Below, one piece after another: positions 14,013-16,181 of a stretch of DNA of 16,181 nt (position 1 is the first letter of the stretch; the number at the start of each line of letters is the position of its first letter). Made by a program: the position numbers and the translations under genes. The notes beneath the pieces were generated by a model that did not search any database, was not told the DNA's origin, and was given only the letters and a program-made list of their open reading frames with translations. This DNA comes from Chloroflexota bacterium (GTDB taxonomy: Bacteria; Chloroflexota; Limnocylindria; Limnocylindrales; CSP1-4), in NCBI GenBank assembly GCA_013694835.1, contig JACDBP010000052.1:1-16181 (forward strand). Reading direction: 5' to 3'.

Positions 14013-14921
14013 CTAGGCGAAGAGCGCCTCGAGAAACGCATCGGGGTGGAAGTCGAGCAGGTGATCAACGCGCTCACCGACGCCCGCGAACAGCACGGGC
14101 ACCCCGAGCGACCGCTCGATGGCGAAGGCAACGCCGCCCTTGGCCGTCGAGTCCAGTTTGGTGAGGGCGATCCCCGTCAGACCGGCCGACTCGTGGAACG
14201 CCTTTGCCTGGCTGAGGCCGTTCTGACCGGTCGTGGCATCCAGCACGAACAGCACCTCGGGCTGGGCATCTGGGAGGCGCTTGGCGACGGTCCGGCGGAT
14301 CTTGGCAAGCTCCTCCATGAGGTTGCTCTTCGTGTGGAGCCGGCCGGCGGTGTCGACGATGACCACATCGATGCCGCGGGCGACGGCCGCGTCGAGGGCG
14401 TCGTAGACGACCGCCGATGGGTCGGCGCCCGCCGCGTGCGCAACGAGGGGCACGCCGACCCGATCCGCCCAGGTCTGCAGCTGCTCGATGGCGGCGGCCC
14501 GGAAGGTGTCGCCGGCGGCCAGCAGCACCTTCGCGCCGCGAGTGTGGAACCGGTGCGCCAGCTTGGCGATCGTGGTGGTCTTGCCCGTGCCATTGACGCC
14601 GATGACGAGTACCACGGCCGGCACATCCGGCGCCGGCTTACGCGGCCACGGCACCGGCTCACGGCGTGCGAACAGCGCCCCGAGCTCGTGGCGAACCGCG
14701 ATCTCCGGGACCATTCCCCGCGCCACGTCGGCGCGTGCCCGGCCCACGATATAGAGCGCCAGCGATGCCCCGACGTCCCCGGCGATGAGGGTCTCCTCCA
14801 CCTCATCCCACATCACGTCGCCCGTGTCACTCGCGCGGAGCACCTCACGCATCCGCGAAACGAAGCCCAGGCGGCTCCGGCGCACACCGGCGTCGATGGT
14901 CCCCTCGGGAGGTCCGCTCAC
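14013..14921 (-). CDS. ftsY: Signal recognition particle receptor FtsY
   Basis: This 302-residue SRP-type GTPase is the membrane-associated receptor for Ffh-ribosome complexes. The N domain (about 20-95) is followed by G-domain motifs: GVNGTGKTTT (108-117), AAGDTFRAAAIEQL, VDTAGRLHTKSNLM, TKLDSTAKGG and GVGERVDHLLDFHPD. The last motif is typical of FtsY rather than Ffh. It has no acidic A domain, so it is the compact form and must reach the membrane through its N-terminal helix. The start is GTG 14921-14919, overlapping the smc stop by four bases (GTGA). ffh, encoding its partner, is the next gene. Confidence 0.97.
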   Translation of the reverse strand: MSGPPEGTIDAGVRRSRLGFVSRMREVLRASDTGDVMWDEVEETLIAGDVGASLALYIVGRARADVARGMVPEIAVRHELGALFARREPVPWPRKPAPDVPAVVLVIGVNGTGKTTTIAKLAHRFHTRGAKVLLAAGDTFRAAAIEQLQTWADRVGVPLVAHAAGADPSAVVYDALDAAVARGIDVVIVDTAGRLHTKSNLMEELAKIRRTVAKRLPDAQPEVLFVLDATTGQNGLSQAKAFHESAGLTGIALTKLDSTAKGGVAFAIERSLGVPVLFAGVGERVDHLLDFHPDAFLEALFA

Positions 14922-16181
14922 GAGGCCGCCGCTGCGGCCGGGGCATCGCGTTCGATGAGCCGGTCGGGTTCCTCCGCGGCACCCACGTCGGAGATGCGCA
15001 GCGAGATGACCCGGCTGACCGCATCGTCGCCGACGGTCACGCCGTAGAGCGCGTCAGCAGCCTCGATGGTCGCCCGGTTGTGGGTGATGACGACGAACTG
15101 GATGTCGCTCGCGAGACCCCGCAGGGCTGCTCCGAACCGGCCGACGTTCGCCTCGTCGAGCGCCGCGTCCACCTCGTCGAGTACGCAGAAGGGCACCGGT
15201 CGGACCTCGAGCATCGCGAACAGCAGCGCCACCGCCGTGAGTGCCCGCTCCCCGCCCGACAGCATCGCCAGCGCCTGGCGCTTCTTGCCCGGCGGCCGCG
15301 CGGTGATCTCGATCCCCGTCACCGAGAGGTCCTCGGGCGTGGTGAGGGTCAGCTGCGCGTCACCGCCGTCGAAGAGCTGCTGGAACTGCCGCTCGAACGC
15401 TCCTTCGAGGGCCGCGAACGTGTCGCGGAAACGCGTCGCGACGAGCACCGCCAGGTCCTCGATCAGCTGTCTGGTGGCACCGATGGCCCGCTCCAGGTCG
15501 GCACGCTGGCCCTCGAGCGCGGTCAGTCGCTCGTTGACCTCATGGAACTCGGTCGCCGCGAACGGGTTCGTGGCGCCCAGCTCGTGATAGCGCCGACGCA
15601 GGGTGGCAAGCTTCGTCACCGGCAGTGGCACGGGCGCTTCCGCCCCTCCCGACGGAGCCGCGTGCCACGCTGTGATCGCAGCGTCGAGCGCGGACTCCAG
15701 GTCGTCGGCCAGGACGTCTGCTTCCGGGATCTGCTCTGCCGGCTGGCCGCTCGCGGGGGCGGGATCGGCGGCTCGTAGCGCGGCATCTCGTGGAGCGGCA
15801 TCCGGTGTCGCGGCGCCCGATGCCTCCGCCCGGAGGGCCTCGAGGCCCGGCGAGCCGATCCCTGCCAGCTCGACCAGCAGCGCCTCACGGGTGCTCTCGA
15901 GCCCCAACCGAGCCTCCATCTCGGCCACCTCGACGTCGCGACTCTGGGTCTCGGCCTCTCGAAGTCGGTGTCTCGCATCCCAGGCCGCCCGCTCGTAGCT
16001 TTCCAGACGCGCTCGGGCCGCACCACTCTCCGCCAGTGCACGTTCGAGATCCGAGCGCGCCACCTGCTCGGCGGCCTGCGAGCGGACCAGGTCCGCGTTG
16101 AGCCGCTCCGACTCGTTCTCGGCGCGTGTCTCGGAATCGATGACCTGTCGCATCCGGGCGTCGAGGTCAGCCAGTCGGGAT
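14918..16181 (-). CDS. smc: Chromosome partition protein SMC (3' part, cut by window end)
   Basis: The frame is open to the high end of the window, so only the last 420 residues are seen. SMC dimers with ScpA/B organise and segregate the chromosome. The first 150 or so visible residues are Arg/Glu/Ala-rich coiled coil. Then come LRRRYHELGATNPFA, a second helical stretch, and the C-terminal ATPase half: PPGKKRQALAMLSGGERAL (signature motif), FCVLDEVDAALDEAN (Walker B and D-loop) and VVITHNR (switch region). About 30 residues follow the last conserved strand as an Ala-rich tail. The N-terminal Walker A half lies outside the window. An internal ATG at 16153 is not the start because conserved coiled coil continues upstream. 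Confidence 0.96.
   Translation of the reverse strand, partial: SRLADLDARMRQVIDSETRAENESERLNADLVRSQAAEQVARSDLERALAESGAARARLESYERAAWDARHRLREAETQSRDVEVAEMEARLGLESTREALLVELAGIGSPGLEALRAEASGAATPDAAPRDAALRAADPAPASGQPAEQIPEADVLADDLESALDAAITAWHAAPSGGAEAPVPLPVTKLATLRRRYHELGATNPFAATEFHEVNERLTALEGQRADLERAIGATRQLIEDLAVLVATRFRDTFAALEGAFERQFQQLFDGGDAQLTLTTPEDLSVTGIEITARPPGKKRQALAMLSGGERALTAVALLFAMLEVRPVPFCVLDEVDAALDEANVGRFGAALRGLASDIQFVVITHNRATIEAADALYGVTVGDDAVSRVISLRISDVGAAEEPDRLIERDAPAAAAAS

Noticed and set aside
13892..14131. Upstream extension of the ffh frame into ftsY
   Set aside because: The added residues show no similarity to SRP proteins and overlap the well supported C-terminus of FtsY. The Ffh N-terminus aligns from the GTG at 13891.

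Overview
The window is a GC-rich bacterial chromosome segment whose eighteen protein genes (two cut by the window edges) all lie on the minus strand. Read in transcription order (high to low coordinates) they are smc (3' part), ftsY, ffh, a DUF3352-type membrane protein gene, rpsP, khpA, rimM, trmD, rplS, rnhB, yraN, rpsB, tsf, pyrH, frr, uppS, cdsA, dxr and the 5' part of an M50 site-2 protease gene (rseP-like). These are core housekeeping genes. I see no rRNA, tRNA, insertion sequence, phage gene, CRISPR array or defence system.

Organism: the order matches the classical Gram-positive-type arrangements smc-ftsY-ffh-rpsP-khpA-rimM-trmD-rplS-rnhB and rpsB-tsf-pyrH-frr-uppS-cdsA-dxr-rseP, joined into one block through yraN. 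High GC, frequent GTG starts, a short Thermus-like EF-Ts of about 204 residues and a DUF3352 protein fit a high-GC Chloroflexota lineage best. A high-GC actinobacterium-like lineage is the main alternative. This is inference from gene content, not a phylogeny.

Layout: 16181-14013 holds smc and ftsY (chromosome condensation and SRP receptor, GTGA overlap). 13891-8639 holds ffh, the DUF3352 gene and the rpsP-khpA-rimM-trmD translation cluster. 8504-6877 holds rplS, rnhB and yraN. The only gap above 300 bases is 6449-6876, which contains inverted repeats and a putative promoter for rpsB. 6448-1 holds rpsB and tsf (translation), pyrH (UMP kinase), frr (ribosome recycling), uppS, cdsA and dxr (undecaprenyl, phospholipid and isoprenoid supply) and rseP (regulated intramembrane proteolysis). 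Several junctions overlap by 1 or 4 bases, implying translational coupling.

Transcription units: a similar -10-like element, GCTA(C/G)ACT, lies upstream of ffh, rplS and rpsB. It suggests at least four units: smc-ftsY; ffh to trmD; rplS-rnhB-yraN; rpsB to rseP. The most interesting deviations are an RNase HII whose GRG substrate-recognition motif reads GVA, a DUF3352 gene inserted between ffh and rpsP and followed by a 9-bp hairpin, and two spacers with competing inverted repeats. I found no evidence of a wholly new biological system.
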